A DNA stretch of 64,000 bases from contig NC_059072.1 of the NCBI RefSeq assembly GCF_020497125.1, forward strand, positions 56,950,697 to 57,014,696, in the 5' to 3' direction. Positions 22,168-34,089 of the stretch are shown one piece after another (the stretch's first letter is position 1; the number at the start of each line of letters is the position of its first letter). The position numbers and the translations under genes were made by a program. The DNA is from Mauremys mutica. Its lineage: Eukaryota > Chordata > Testudines > Geoemydidae. The notes below the pieces were generated by a model. It did no database searches and was not told the origin of the DNA. It saw only the letters and a program-made list of their open reading frames with translations.

Positions 22168-23390
22168 AGTATCAGAGGGGTAGCCGTGTTAGTCTGGATC
22201 TGTAAAAGCAGCAAAGAATCCTGTGGCACCTTATAGACTAACAGACGTTTTGGAGCATGAGCTTTCGTGGGTGAATACCCACTTCGTCGGATGCAAGTAG
22301 TGGAAATTTCCAGGGGCAGGTATATATATGCAAGCAAGAAGCAAGCTAGAGATAACGAGGTTAGTTCAATCAGGGAGGATGAGGCCCTGTTCTAGCAGTT
22401 GAGGTGTGAAAACCAAGGGAGGAGAAACTGGTTCTGTAGTTGGCAAGCCATTCACAGTCTTTGTTTAATCCTGAGCTGATGGTGTCAAATTTGCAGATGA
22501 ACTGAAGCTCAGCAGTTTCTCTTTGAAGTCTGGTCATGAAGTTTTTTTGCTGCAGGATGGCCACCTTAAGATCTGCTATTGTGTGGCCAGGGAGGTTGAA
22601 GTGTTCTCCTACAGGTTTTTGTATATTGCCATTCCTAATATCTGATTTGTGTCCATTTATCCTTTTCCGTAGAGACTGTCCAGATTGGCCAATGTACATA
22701 GCAGAGGGGCATTGCTGGCATATGATGGCATATATTACATTGGTGGATGTGCAGGTGAATGAACCGGTGATGGTGTGGCTGATCTGGTTAGGTCCTATGA
22801 TGGTGTCGCTGGTGTAGATATGTGGGCACAGTTGGCATCGAGGTTTGTTGCATGGATTGGTTCCTGAGCTAGAGTTACTATGGTGTGGTGTGCAGTTACT
22901 GGTGAGAATATGCTTCAGGTTGGCAGGTTGTCTATGGGCGAGGACTGGCCTGCCACCCAAGGCCTGTGAAAGTGTGGGATCATTGTCCAGGATGGCTTGT
23001 AGATCCCTGATGATGCGTTGGAGGGGTTTTAGCTGGGGACTGTATGTGATGGCCAGTGGAGTCCTGTTGGTTTCTTTCTTGGGTTTGTCTTGCAGTAGGA
23101 GGCTTCTGGGTACACGTCTGGCTCTGTTGATCTCTTTCCTTATTTCCTCGTGCGGGTACTGTAGTTTTGAGAATGCTTGGTGGAGATTTTGTAGGTGTTG
23201 GTCTCTGTCTGAGGGGTTGGAGCAGATGCGGTTGTACCTCAGTGCTTGGCTGTAGACAATGGATCTTGTGGTGTGCCCGGGATGGAAGCTGTAGGCATGA
23301 AGGTAGGCATAGCGGTCGGTAGGTTTTCGGTATAGGGTGGTGTTAATGTGACCATCACTTATTTGCACCCTGGTGTCTAGGAAACACAGG
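22168..23390 (-). mobile_element. Penelope-like retroelement, 5'-truncated, 1.2 kb
   Basis: On the minus strand the insertion starts inside coding sequence next to the right target copy, runs through linker and GIY-YIG endonuclease coding, and ends with a 3' tail of about 200 bp finishing ggctacccctctgatact at the left target copy. The 14-bp duplications (22154-22167, 23391-23404) are exact. Coding is uninterrupted to its stop at 22370, so the copy is young. A 42-bp piece of the same 3' tail occurs at 47324-47365. Confidence 0.92.
22370..23390 (-). pseudogene. Penelope polyprotein C-terminal part with GIY-YIG endonuclease
   Basis: About 340 residues remain open from the truncation point to the stop. 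The first part (LDTRVQ, LYRKPTDRYAYLH, SFHPGHT) matches the end of the Penelope reverse transcriptase. A linker carrying a Cys cluster (CNKPRCQLC) follows. The GIY-YIG endonuclease domain shows VIYAIICQ and MYIGQSG at the two signature positions, an Arg-rich helix LRKRINGHK, and the conserved Glu in VGEHF. In this family the endonuclease nicks the target and the 3' end primes cDNA synthesis. The reverse-transcriptase fingers and palm are missing because of 5' truncation, so it cannot act alone. An open frame continues about 20 codons into host flank, which is not part of the protein. Confidence 0.92.
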
Positions 23391-23404
23391 AACATAGGAA
23401 CACA
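23391..23404. repeat. Target-site duplication of Penelope element (right)
   Basis: Exact 14-bp partner of 22154-22167. It follows a near-repeat gaaacacagg at 23381-23390, which is element sequence at the truncated 5' junction. Confidence 0.9.
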
Positions 23405-24660
23405 GTTATGCATAAAAAGCCATACATTTTTAAATTGAGTCAGTATAAGCAAACAATTTTAATACAGTATCACATTCCTAGTTCTTTCATAGTAATAGAT
23501 ACAAAATTAATTAAGTAAGTAATGGATATTTTTCAGGTGGCTTTTCCCATTTTATCTTGATTATACAAGATACATAGATAGAATGTTTGAAGAATGCAAG
23601 AATTGCACATCGTGGAACATCTATTCCACAGTATATGCAGCATTTTTCCAGATAGTCTGAGCTAATAGAGATGAATGTTTGCCAGGCAGTGCATTGGATT
23701 TTGAGATGTGAAGAGAGAAATAAATTCTTTAACTTGTGGAAAACAAAAAGGTTGAATTTTTGTTTTCTGCCAATGCTGGTGGAAGTTAAAACAACTCGTT
23801 GCTATTATATTGATCCTATCCAAACAAAATTATTTATATTGTGACAAAGCTGAGTACATGCACCATTTTCCACAATGACTGTCCTTGACCACCACCAGAA
23901 AATGAATTTGATTTCTCTAATGCAAAAGGTAATTGGATTTTTCTTTATTGAATGCATCCCTTTAATGACTGTCTTTGCTTCTGCCAATTTAGCTGCAAGT
24001 GACCTGACATTGATCTGATGATAAGACTTAAAATAAATGCTGGAGCTAAGAGATGAAAAAGACCAGCTGTCTGATATCAGAATGAACATTTCCTGCCTCT
24101 TCATGCCATTTTCCTCAGCAAATGTCACTTACTTGAATGCCATTCTTATAAAACACGCTGCTGTAATAACTGGTCACACAGCTGCAGATTGCTTCCTTCT
24201 AGCAAATATAATAAGTACTTCCCAGAAAGTACTCTGGAGAAAACATTTTGAAAATTGAATAAAACCCACCCGGTAATCATCTGTTTCCCTGCAAATATTT
24301 ATTACTGTATAGGATCTTCCTGGAACTGGAAAAGTATTGCTGAATGAAATTAATTAAGTCTTTAGAGGGGCCTTTTAAGCATTAAATACATATCCAAATA
24401 TTCATTTAGTTAACTTTGGTGGTTTTAACATGGGTGATCGGAGAAAGGAATTACCAAAGGAAATAGTATTTCAGGATACAATCAATTCTTCAAGCTAAGA
24501 ATAATAGAATCATTGGAGTACATATTTGTTTATATACCATATACGCTTAAAGTTTTCATCATCATTTAGGACCCAGTTCTGCAATGTGTTGAACACCTTC
24601 ACCCCCTGAGGTCTGAGAATCCTAAAGTTGGGAGATGAATTTGATTCATATGTGGCTTTG
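23405..24660. other. No gene recognised
   Basis: AT-rich unique DNA. Short frames at 23805-24128 (minus) and 24037-24258 (plus) overlap each other and carry no recognisable motif. Confidence 0.5.
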
Positions 24661-24668
24661 ATTTAAAC

Positions 24669-24848
24669 CAGGGATTGGCAACCTTTGGCATGCGGCCCGT
24701 CAGGGAAATCCGCTGGCGGGCTGGGATGGTTTGTTTACCTGCAGCATCTGCAGGTTCGGCCAATCGCACCTCCCACTGGCCGCGGTTTGCCGGTCCAGGC
24801 CAATGGGGGCTGCGGGAAGTGATGCATGCCAAAGGTTGCCGATCCCTG
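24669..24848 (+). mobile_element. Compact hAT MITE (180 bp)
   Basis: Terminal inverted repeats of 25 bp, starting cagggattggcaacctttgg, match at 24 of 25 positions between the ends. The exact 8-bp target duplication atttaaac lies at 24661-24668 and 24849-24856. There is no coding capacity. The interior cgctggcggg and ccaatgggggc words are shared with the fragment at 48348-48500. Confidence 0.96.
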
Positions 24849-24856
24849 ATTTAAAC

Positions 24857-26081
24857 ATAGGGTTTGTGTTCCCTTTGATAAATACTATAAAATGTCTTTG
24901 AATGAAAGTACTAATTCACATGCTAGCTGATTAAATTAAAAAACCCAAACCAAACCAACTCCATGCTTCAAAAATAAACCAGGAAGAAAATAAAAATAGA
25001 AAATTCTCCATAAAACTGGGTTCTATTTGGAAGTGAAGAAAACTAGGAGGGATTTCTGTTGAAATCTCTTTAGGAGTTACTTTTATATTTATTAAAGTAA
25101 CTAATAGTTTAAACAGTGTAGTGATGCTAGTGGCAGACAAACATTTGTTTTACTGCATTTCACAGCAAGTACTGTGTACTGACCTTTTTTTAAAAAAAAC
25201 TTGTGTATGTTTTCCCCACCACTGGGTTTTCTAAATAGCATGGTGTATGAAATGACTATACTGTATTTTTCAATACTTTATAAGAGTGTTAATCTGAAGA
25301 AAAGGATATGGCTTTTTAACACGCCCAAAGATCATGGATATCCAAATCCATTGCTTTAGTTCAGTTTAGTTTTTTTTGTAAATCATCCAAAAGTAGTACG
25401 TGTGTATGGGTCTCTGGGCAGAGTTGGACAGATGGTCCATTTAAATATGAGTACTGAAAATTAGAATAAGCATTTCAATTTTTAAATACCATGTAAGAGA
25501 ACAGCACAGGTTTTAGGGTCATATATGGCCTTTACTCTGTGTGCACATTTCTCTTTGGCATCTGGGATTGAGAGCAGATCGAGGGTAGCATATGGCCCTT
25601 ACTGCACAAGCTTCCCTGGCTTCAACACCTTGGACTGCAATTCAGATTTCATAGCCAAAATTCTCCCGACACTATGCTCATAGAACTTGGACTTACCTCC
25701 CCGGCTGGACTGGAACCATACTGTTTGCCTTCTTCATATGGCTATGAAGAAAGTAACTTACATCCATTTTTTCCTAGATCTTCATAAGTAACTGGCTCAT
25801 TTAGATTAGCTTCTATCCTCTCTGCATCTTTGGCAATGCCAGAGCCTTCTTACATCTCTCAGGAAGGTGTACATACCAGTTCTAGAAGGCAAACCAGAGT
25901 TCATGTAGGTTTTGAATAAGAGAGCTGCAGATAATATCTTTGTTCAGATTTTCAGCGTAGCTGTTGTTACAAATGTTGATTAGAATGATCTGAAATGAAA
26001 AATCTTTTGTAATCTAAAAATTTGTGTTTAAAACTTTGTGACACTGATTTAAAGCTAAATGTTTTCCTTCTTCCTCCATAG
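24857..26081. other. No gene recognised
   Basis: AT-rich unique DNA that ends in the polypyrimidine tract ttttccttcttcctccatag in front of the candidate exon at 26082. Confidence 0.45.
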
Positions 26082-26179
26082 GTCACTGATATGATGCTTC
26101 AGGACAAGACCTACCCTGACTGGGGGAAGTCTGCCAGAGCTTTCTGGAAGAAAGGAAATGTTAGGATCATTTTATTCTG
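26082..26179 (+). other. Candidate internal coding exon (98 bp), unidentified
   Basis: A strong acceptor (pyrimidine tract then cctccatag) precedes and a gtagga donor follows this segment. One frame is fully open and reads like real protein: charged, with Trp and Cys/Trp-ending residues, including the stretch YPDWGKSARAFWKKGN. The length gives 32 codons plus 2 nt, so the exon would be 0-2 phased. I do not recognise the family. No partner exon was found in the window, and neighbouring DNA is non-coding, so this could still be chance. If real, the window sits in a long intron-rich host gene on the plus strand. Confidence 0.3.
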
Positions 26180-26849
26180 GTAGGAAAACAGTAAAATCCA
26201 ATTATTGTAAGTGAGCCTTGAATAGACATCCAAACCTCTGCCAAAGTACCCTCTAACACTCTATGTCAGTGAAGAACTTTGAAGTGAATACATGATAAGA
26301 ATAAAACTGGCAAAGGATTTAAGCTATATTTTCTAACAAAATGTCATACAATATTTGTCAGCCTGTTAAAACAATTTTTATATGAATAAAAAAGCTTTAC
26401 GGCAATTTAAATCAATGCTGCATATGCATACACATCCTCTAATAAGAATATATGACATATGAGCCAAATTTTAAAATTGCCTCAACCTGGCTTCCATTTT
26501 TTGTCCAGGCAGTTGTGGGCACAAAAGTGTAGGATCAAAATTGCTGGCATATGTGATAACATTAAGATGTCTAATTACCTGTTTGTCCCTGTATATAAGT
26601 TAACTAGACATCTAAATGAAATGTGGTAACATTTTGCATTCACAATTGAATGTGAATGCAAAAATAGATTGGGCCCATAGATTTTTTTTTGAGAAAGAAT
26701 ATAAAAAGTAGACAAGAAGTAAACCAGTATGGCTAAATAACAGGGTACAAGAGTTACATGAACCAAAAGGTATGCTTCACAAAATGTAATTCCATCCCAG
26801 CCCAAATCACACTAATAACAAGGAATATAAACTATGGCAGGTAGAATGA
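26180..26849. other. No gene recognised
   Basis: AT-rich unique DNA without repeats or long frames. Confidence 0.5.
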
Positions 26850-27866
26850 AAAATGGAAACTCGATGGTCTAAGAAGGAATTTGAAGAGCATATTGTCAAA
26901 GACATAAAAAGGATAAGACATTCTTCAGATATAGGAAGCCTGTGAGAATATCAGTGAGTGTTATTCTAGCGAAGGATAAAGGGAGAAATTCAGGAGGTTA
27001 TGTTGTAGAGATGCTATATGATTTCTTTGCATCAGTCCTCACCAGAGAGGATACCGGGATACTTACTTTTTTTCAGGTAATAAAGATGTGATACCGTAAG
27101 AAATGGGGGTGTCAAAAAGAGGAGACGCCCAGGAGTTCTGGAGTAACTTAAGAATGAAGGGGCCAAGCTAACAAAAATATGCAACTCTCATTAAAATCAA
27201 GTATACTGGAGGACTGAGGGTTAATAAATGTTGTGCCTGTTTTTTGTTTTTTGGTTTGTTTTTTTTAAGTGATGGAATGATTCTGGCAATGACCAACCAC
27301 TGGTAATCTGATTGAAATGATAATTATGAATAAAATATATAAAAAAATCCTTAGACTAACATATGATAAAAGAAACCAGCATAGCTTTTCTAAAGGAAAA
27401 TAATCCCTCTCTGATCTATAAGAACTCTTTTGAGCATGTCAGGAAAATAGTAAATGAAGGAGAACTGGTGGATCTAATGTATTCGGATTTTCAAAAGGCC
27501 TTTGACAAAGTTCCTCACACGAGACAATTAAGAAAACTAATAAGTCATGGAGGGAGAGATAAAGCAGATTAGAAACTGGCTAAGAAAGAGATAACAGAAA
27601 GAATAAAATAGTCTTTTTTTTGTCATGTTGCAAACTAAAAATGCAGTGCCCCAAAATTCTGAACTAGGATTAGTATTTAACCATGACCTGGAGGAAGGAT
27701 TGCACAGTAATGTGGCAAAAATTGCAGATGACATAAAATCATTTAGGCTTGTCAAGACTAGAGCAGACTATGTGGGGTGTAAGAATGCTAGGTGAATGGG
27801 CAGCAGAATTGCAGATGAAATTGATTGTTCACAAATGCAAGGTAATATATATTGGAAGCAATAATG

Positions 27867-27913
<47 letters not shown>

Positions 27914-28260
27914 ACTGAGCCTGAAATCAACTATGTTCAGGGGAAAACAGTAAACCCTGAGCATCATTGTGGGCAGCATAATGAAAACCTCTGTTTCAGA
28001 GGTGGGAGTGGTCAAAAAGGCAAACACAATGCTAAAATACACTTCTAGCAGGATAGAAAAGATCAAGTCATGACATAAATCAATGGTATGCCTTCATCTA
28101 GAATACGGTATTAAATTCTGGTCAATCTGTCTCATAAAATAGAGAGCTTCTGGTGAAGTGACTAGTTAGTCATGAAGAGACTTTCATTTGAGAAAAGATT
28201 GAAAATACCGAGACTAGTTAGGGGACAAGTAAGAAGTGCCATGGTAAAGATATTTTATTT
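26850..28260 (+). mobile_element. Old degenerate CR1 LINE fragment
   Basis: Across stops, the plus strand reads YDFFASVLT near 27015, then LVDLMYSDFQKAFDKVPHTR near 27470, then a block around CKVIYIGSNND near 27835 and later a worn LKYTSSRIEKIK near 28035. These are successive landmarks of the CR1 reverse transcriptase (FFASVF, YLDFQKAFDKVPH with its catalytic Asp, CKVMH.G). Many stops and indels make it a dead, old copy. A tetranucleotide array has expanded inside it at 27867-27913. The 5' limit is approximate. Confidence 0.75.
27867..27913 (+). repeat. (ATCT)n microsatellite
   Basis: 47 bp of uninterrupted atct repeats, nearly 12 units, within the CR1 remnant. It gives the SIYLSIYL repeat seen in the overlapping frame. 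It is likely polymorphic in length. Confidence 0.98.
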
Positions 28261-29526
28261 TCGAGAGAGAACACTGCAAGACACAGAGAGCAATCAAACA
28301 CTATAAAAAATAATTATTGTTCTTACAAAAGATGTTCTGAATTTTTTACAGGCCAAAATTGTATAAAGCTATATTTGCTTTCGCATAACAGTCACACTAA
28401 AATTGCCACAAAAAGCTGAAAATAGAAATGGATTAAGTAAAAAGTTTATTTTCATGAATACGTTTAAAATAAAGAGTGTTGTTAATGAGGACTCAGAAGC
28501 ACAAAGGGCGACATAAACTCTTTTATTTGTAGCTATTGGCAATGAAATAAAATCACCTTAGGCAAGACTCCATATTAAATAGAGACATTATTTATATAGT
28601 GTGTGTCAGACATACAGTAACAGTAGACATGTGTTTTTTCTTATGAGGAGGAGAAAGGGAAAGGGAAGGCTAACTAAAATTATGGGTGGTAATATAAAGT
28701 ATTAGTCTTTCTTTCTTTGCTCTGTTTAGCGACTTGTGACATAAATGGGTTCATTTTGGTAAGCTGTCCGAAAGGAACATCCTAAGTAGAAAATGCCACA
28801 GAAATATAGATGTATTAGAATCTGCTTAACTAGTATCTTCTAAATGGCACATCTGCGTAACTGGGATAAGTTTCAGTTCAGTGTGCTATAGTTTAGTTAC
28901 TCAAAATAAGGGATAAATCACAAAGATGGCAACATTTTAAATATGTTAGAAACCTAGGACTGAACACAAAATAGGTGTGCTATTCAATACCTGATGTACA
29001 TGTGCAATTACAAAAATAGTGCAAACAAACTGGATATTTGAACAGGCAAATAGCTGATAAGGGTCAAATCCTTGAAGGTGCCCCTTCATGGGCATCCTTT
29101 GTGCATATTCACTATGATATAGTCCATAGCAACATAATCACATACTGTTTTTTCCACAGGTCCCTTGTCTTATTCAGTGCATAGAATGGATGCACAAGGG
29201 GAAAAAAATTAAGGTCTCACAGGCAATTGTAAATCTGGCATTTCCTAACATTCATGTGCCTGACTTTGGAAGCTATTTACCTTCCTTATATTTTTTTCAT
29301 GTCATATCTATCTAATTTTCTTTACATTTCAGCATTTTGTTTTTTTAAACTAGATGTCATCTTTATTTGATTCAACAAGTTAGGAATATAGTTCAAAAAG
29401 AGTCAAAAATTATATGGCTTATTCAAAGGAATTGATCAAAAATTACTCAGTTACTACAGGAGACTATCTATTTTATGTTTAAAAAAGACTATGTTAAACA
29501 TGGTTCATTGTGGGATTTCCTACTAT
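28261..29526. other. No gene recognised
   Basis: AT-rich unique DNA with no frame above 65 codons and no recognisable repeat ends. Confidence 0.5.
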
Positions 29527-30120
29527 TGTGACAGACCCAGGCCAGTGGGGTACAGGAGTCTGGTAGAGGGCAAATATACTGATCACTGGATGAGTAGTTT
29601 TCTGTTCCCTGAGTGACCAGAGCAGGGGCTGCACTAGAGTAAGCAGGAACCTGCTAGAACCAGTTAAGGCAGACAGGCTGATTAGAACACCTGCAGCCAA
29701 TCAAGGCAGGCTAATCAGGGCACCTGGGTTTAAAAAGGAGCTCACTTCAGTTTGTGTGTGTGAGGAGCTGGGAGCAAGAGATGTAAGGAGCTGAGAGTGA
29801 GAGGGTGTGCTGCTGGAGGACTGAGGAGTACGAGCGTTATCAGACACCAGGAGGAAGGTCCTGTGGTGAGGATAAAGAAGGTGTTTGGAGGAGGCCATGG
29901 GGAAGTAGCCCAGGGAGTTGTAGCTGTCATGCAGCTGTTACAGGAGGCACTATAGACAGCTGCAATCCACAGGGCCCTGGGCTGGAACCCAGAGTAGAGG
30001 GCAGGCCCGGGTTCCCCCAAAACCTCCCAACTCCTGATCAGACACAGGAGGAGTTGACCCAGACTGTGGGTTCCACCAGAGGGGAAGATCACTGAGGTGA
30101 GCAAATTCGCCAATAAGCGC
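29527..30120 (-). repeat. LTR-like interspersed repeat, part 1 (split by Gypsy)
   Basis: The segment starts tgtgacagacccaggcc and contains a TATA-like tttaaaaagg at about 29730. Its sequence resumes at 34743 immediately after the Gypsy insertion and ends gagtgtgaca. TG...CA ends and a length of about 620 bp without the insertion suggest a solo LTR, but no 5-bp target duplication was found, so the class is uncertain. The minus-strand frame 29742-30113 (123 codons) has no recognised domain. Confidence 0.5.
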
Positions 30121-30125
30121 AGGGC
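30121..30125. repeat. Gypsy target-site duplication (left)
   Basis: The pentamer agggc is repeated exactly at 34738-34742, flanking both LTRs. Confidence 0.95.
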
Positions 30126-30316
30126 TGTTATGTCCTAGGGGCAGCCGGTGTAGGAAGCAATCACTTGAGGCCAGAGAGCAGACAGCTAACCAAAACCTCC
30201 ATTTTATTTACAGAAACAGAGAGCTCACTCAGCCGGTTGAAACCGGCTGAGCTATCCCTTAATAGTCTAACTCAGTTGCCATAGTAACAAAACCCATGAC
30301 AACCAAATACACAACA
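30126..30316 (-). repeat. Gypsy 3' LTR (191 bp)
   Basis: On the minus strand it begins tgttgtgtatttggttg and ends ctaggacataaca, a TG...CA structure. It matches 34547-34737 except at two sites near 30155-30160. It contains the small inverted repeat cagccggttgaaaccggctg. Confidence 0.97.
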
Positions 30317-30317
30317 T

Positions 30318-30332
30318 ATTCCTCCCCCCCTA
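30318..30332 (-). promoter_or_regulatory. Gypsy polypurine tract
   Basis: On the minus strand, aggggggggagga directly precedes the 3' LTR. This is where RNase H-resistant purine RNA primes second-strand synthesis. Confidence 0.85.
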
Positions 30333-30447
30333 ATAAGAACATCCCCTAAATAAAACACACACTAAACTAGAGAAGGAGGGTAGACTGCCTCCATTCCCGG
30401 CTAAACCCTGGGGATTATTTTGCCCCATAACCGTGGGTTCGCCCTAA

Positions 30448-31284
30448 CTAAAGATCCAGCCGATGAGGAGGCCTTCTGTCTCTAGGTGGATTACGGCGAA
30501 CTTCTGGTGTTGTTGCACCCGAAAGTACTAGGGGCTCAGGGTCCGCAGCACGAATAGGTGAGGAGGTGGTATCAGCTCGTGCTGGGCAAAGGGGTATCTC
30601 AGCTGCCGGCAGTAATGGAGGAGAACAGTCAGGAACAGGTGACTCGTGATTCGGTGTCTCACCAGGAGGGGTGAAGTCAGACCCCTCAACTGCAGATGGG
30701 TCCTGAAGACTGGCATGACCTGGCAGCAGCTGATCTACATGTCGCCGCCAGGTAAGATTCTCTGCAGTCCGGACTGTATAGGAAACAGGTCCTGTTTGAG
30801 TGATGACTGTGGCCGGGACCCATTTAGCTCTGGAAGTATAATTCCGAGCCAAAACTGGCTGCCCTGGGCTAAAGGTTCGGTCTTTTGCTCTGGGTGCCCG
30901 TCTGATTACTTGATATTGCTGCTGATGTTGCACAGTTTGTCTGGGTTCAGAAGGTTTCAGCAGATCAAAGCAAGTGCGCAGCTGTCGTCCCATCATTAGA
31001 AAGGCTGGGGAAGCCTGGGTCGTAGCATGAGGTGTGTTTCTATAGGAAAGTAAGAAGGTATCCAGACGCTTTTGAATGGAGTGTTGTCCCTTTGCTGATT
31101 TCAAAGCGTTTTTCATTGTCTGCACAAATCTTTCAGCTAATCCGTTGGTGGACGGATGATATGGTGCTGACATGATGTGGTGTATCCCATTTGCCTTCAT
31201 AAAATTTTGAAACTCCTGAGAGACGAACTGCGGTCCGTTGTCGCTCACAAGTTGTTCTGGCAGACCAAAACGACTAAAGAGTCC
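30448..31284 (-). pseudogene. Gypsy integrase C-terminal segment
   Basis: This is the same reading frame as the pol segment upstream, separated from it by one TGA at 31285-31287. It carries the second catalytic Asp (SDNGPQF) and, 35 residues later, the catalytic Glu (NGLAERF), giving the DD35E spacing of integrases. The tail has a GPY/F-like module (WVPATVITQTGPVSYTV, then RRHVDQLLP) and a Pro-rich end; no chromodomain is seen. Integrase joins the cDNA ends to target DNA. The stop separates the first Asp from the other two residues, so an active integrase would need readthrough. The protein ends at a natural-looking stop about 130 bp before the LTR. Confidence 0.93.
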
Positions 31285-34089
31285 TCATAGTTTTTGGATA
31301 GTACTCTCTGCAGTAGTGGACTGCATTATAGAGACTTCTGGCCATTTAGAATGGGCATCTACTGCCACCAAGAACATGCTTCCTTCAAGGGGGCCAGCAA
31401 AGTCAACGTGAATACGTTGCCACGGGTTTTCAGGCCAGTCCCATGGGTGTAGGGGTGCCCACTGGGGTGCATTTCTTACACTCTGACATGACATACAAGC
31501 TTTTGCCTTCTCTTCAATAGCACTGTCCAATCTAAGCCACCAAAAATAGCTTCGTGCAATTTCCTTCATGCGCACTATTCCACAGTGACCGGAATGTAGC
31601 TGTTCTAACATCTGTGATCTCAGAGGTGGTGGAATAATGACACGCCTCCCCCACAACAAACAACCAGATTGGACCGATAACTCCGTCCGCCTGGACATGT
31701 AGGGAACAAGGTCGGGTGAGACCGGAGAGGTTTGTCGAGATTTTCCATGCATCACCAGGTCCATAACTTGGGATAATACTGGGTCAACGCGGGTTGCCTT
31801 CTTTATCTGAGTAGCAGTGATGGGTGTATTCTCTACCTGTTCAAAGTAGAAGATTTCCTTTTGGGCACTATCTTGATGTTTGACCGGTAAAGGCAACCTT
31901 GAGAGGCCATCTGCATTGCCGTGCAGAGTGGATTTCCGATATTTGATTTCATATGTGTGTGCAGAAAATATCAATGCCCAACGTTGCATACGACTAGCAA
32001 CTAATGGGGGAATGCCTGTGTAGGGTCCAAAAATTGATGTCAGAGGTCGATGGTCTGTAAGAAGAGTAAACTTTCGCCCAAACAGGTACTGATGAAACTT
32101 CCTAATTCCAAAAACAATTCCTAATGCCTCACGTTCGATTTGGGCGTAGTTAGTTTCTGCTTTGCTTAGAGTGCGTGAAGCAAAAGCAATAGGTCTTTCT
32201 TCTCCCGAAGGCATAATGTGTGACACGTCCGCTCCCACTCCATAAGGGGAAGCATCGCAGGCCAATTGCAGGGGTAAGGATGGATCAAAGTGCGTTAGAA
32301 CTTCAGAATTTAACAATGCATCCTTAGCTTTGTTAAATGCAACATCACAGGCTTCAGTCCACTTCCAGGCCTTGTTCTGCCCAAGGAGCTCATGAAGTGG
32401 TTTTAGCAGTGTGGCTAACTGTGAGATGAACTTTCCATAATAGTTCAGTAGTCCTAGAAATGAGCGTAGCTGGCTTACATTTCGAGGTGGGGGAGCCTCC
32501 ACAATAGCTTTAACTTTTGCAGGGGCCTTATGAAGACCTGCAGAATCGATGATGTGTCCCAAATATTCAACAGAGGGCTTGAAGAATTCACACTTGTCTT
32601 TGCGAACTCGTAGGCCATACTCTTCCAGTCTTTGTAGGGTAGCCTCTAAATTCTTTAAGTGATCCTCTTCATTTCTTCCAGTGACCAGGATATCATCCAG
32701 ATAGCACTGAACTCCTGACAAGCCACACAAGATCTGGTCCATAGCCCTCTGGAACAGGGCGGGAGCCGATGTGATTCCAAAGGGTAGGCGACAGTATCGA
32801 TAAAGGCCCTTATGAGTCACAATAGTCAACAGCTCTTGGGACTTTTCATCGACGTGCATCTGTAAATATGCTTGACTCAGATCAATCTTACTGAACTTTT
32901 GTCCCCCAGCCAGGCCTGCGAAGAGGTCATCGATGCGGGGAAGCGGGTATTGCTCTGCACACAACACTGGGTTGACAGTGACTTTAAAATCACCGCAAAT
33001 CCGGAGAGAGCCATCTTTCTTCACGATTGGAACGATAGGAGTGGCCCATGAGCTATGGGTAACTGGTATTAGGACTCCATTGGTGACCAGGCGCTCCAGG
33101 TCTGCTTCAACTTTTGGCCTGATGGCATATGGCACAGTTCGGGCTTTCAGATATTTTGGTGGACTGCCAGGTTTAATGTTCAATGTCACAGTGATTCCCT
33201 TCATACTTCCCAAATCATCTCCAAAAACAGCAGCATGTTTCCTTAGTATAGGGGTTAGACTGGTTTCTTCTTTAGTCATCCGGTGCACTTCTGCCCAGTT
33301 CAGCTGAATCTTCCCAAGCCAAGACCTACCCATTAAGGCTGGGTAGTCACCTCTCACCACAAACAGTGGCAATTTAGCCGCCCGTCCATTGAGCTCCACC
33401 TTAACATCAATAGTGCCCAACATGGGCACAGCTTCACCTGTATACGTCTTCAGAACAGTTTTTGTTGCCTTAAGCGGAAGATGCTGTAGCTTTTCCTTAT
33501 ACACAGTCTCAGGAACCAGCGAGACAGCTGCACCGGTGTCTAGTTCCATGCGTATAGGTTTGCCCTCCAATAAGGGGGTTACCCAGTATTCATGTGAGCC
33601 CGCTGCCAAAGACAAAACATGCAGTGGCACTTCCTCTTGTGAGGAGGTGTCACCTTGATCATCCTGGGTCTGCTCTAGGGTATGCAAGGTTCCTCTTTTT
33701 GTCGGCCAGACCACAGGCCTCTTTTTCTTTTGTTTACAGGCATACTCAATGTGTCCCTTTTTGCCACAGTGTCGACACACCAGGTCCTTACACCAGCATT
33801 CTGATGCCTGGTGACCCAGCTTACCACAGCGGTAACATTCTTGACTCTGCACCGTTTTGTGGGTCAGTTCTTGTGACACTTTTTGCACCCTAGGGGATGC
33901 ACCGATGTATTGTGCCTCCCTTGTAGCCAGTTCCATGGAGACATCAATATCAACAGCCTTCTGTAATGTAAGCTGAGCCTCTGTCAGTAGGCGCTTCCGT
34001 ATAGCTTCACTGCAGAGGCCACACACTAACCTGTCACGCAGGGCATCATTTAACATCTCTTTAAATTCACAGTGTTCTGCTAGCTTTTT
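31285..34089 (-). pseudogene. Gypsy gag 3' part and pol (protease, RT, RNase H, integrase N-part)
   Basis: A long open frame (923 codons from its first Met) holds, in order: the end of gag; two CCHC zinc knuckles (residues 74-87 and 94-107); an aspartic protease with DTGA at 173-176; reverse transcriptase with FSKIDLSQAYLQM near 388 and the YLDD box at 452-455; RNase H beginning LACDASPYG near 598; the zinc-binding HHCC region of integrase (H821, H824, C854, C857); and the first integrase Asp at 885. All visible catalytic residues are kept. It ends at an in-frame TGA (31285-31287), and a TAA (34090-34092) cuts it from the gag start. With only two stops and near-identical LTRs, decay is very recent, or one stop may be a translational control; the latter is speculation. 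Confidence 0.95.

Noticed and set aside
22845..23255. 136-codon plus-strand frame
   Set aside because: It is antisense to the Penelope coding frame, with no domain of its own.
27867..27913. Regular repeat that might suggest a CRISPR-like array
   Set aside because: It is a simple tetranucleotide microsatellite with no spacers; the window is vertebrate.
30646..30999. 117-codon plus-strand frame inside the Gypsy element
   Set aside because: It is antisense to integrase coding, whose frame has conserved catalytic residues; the plus frame is a shadow.
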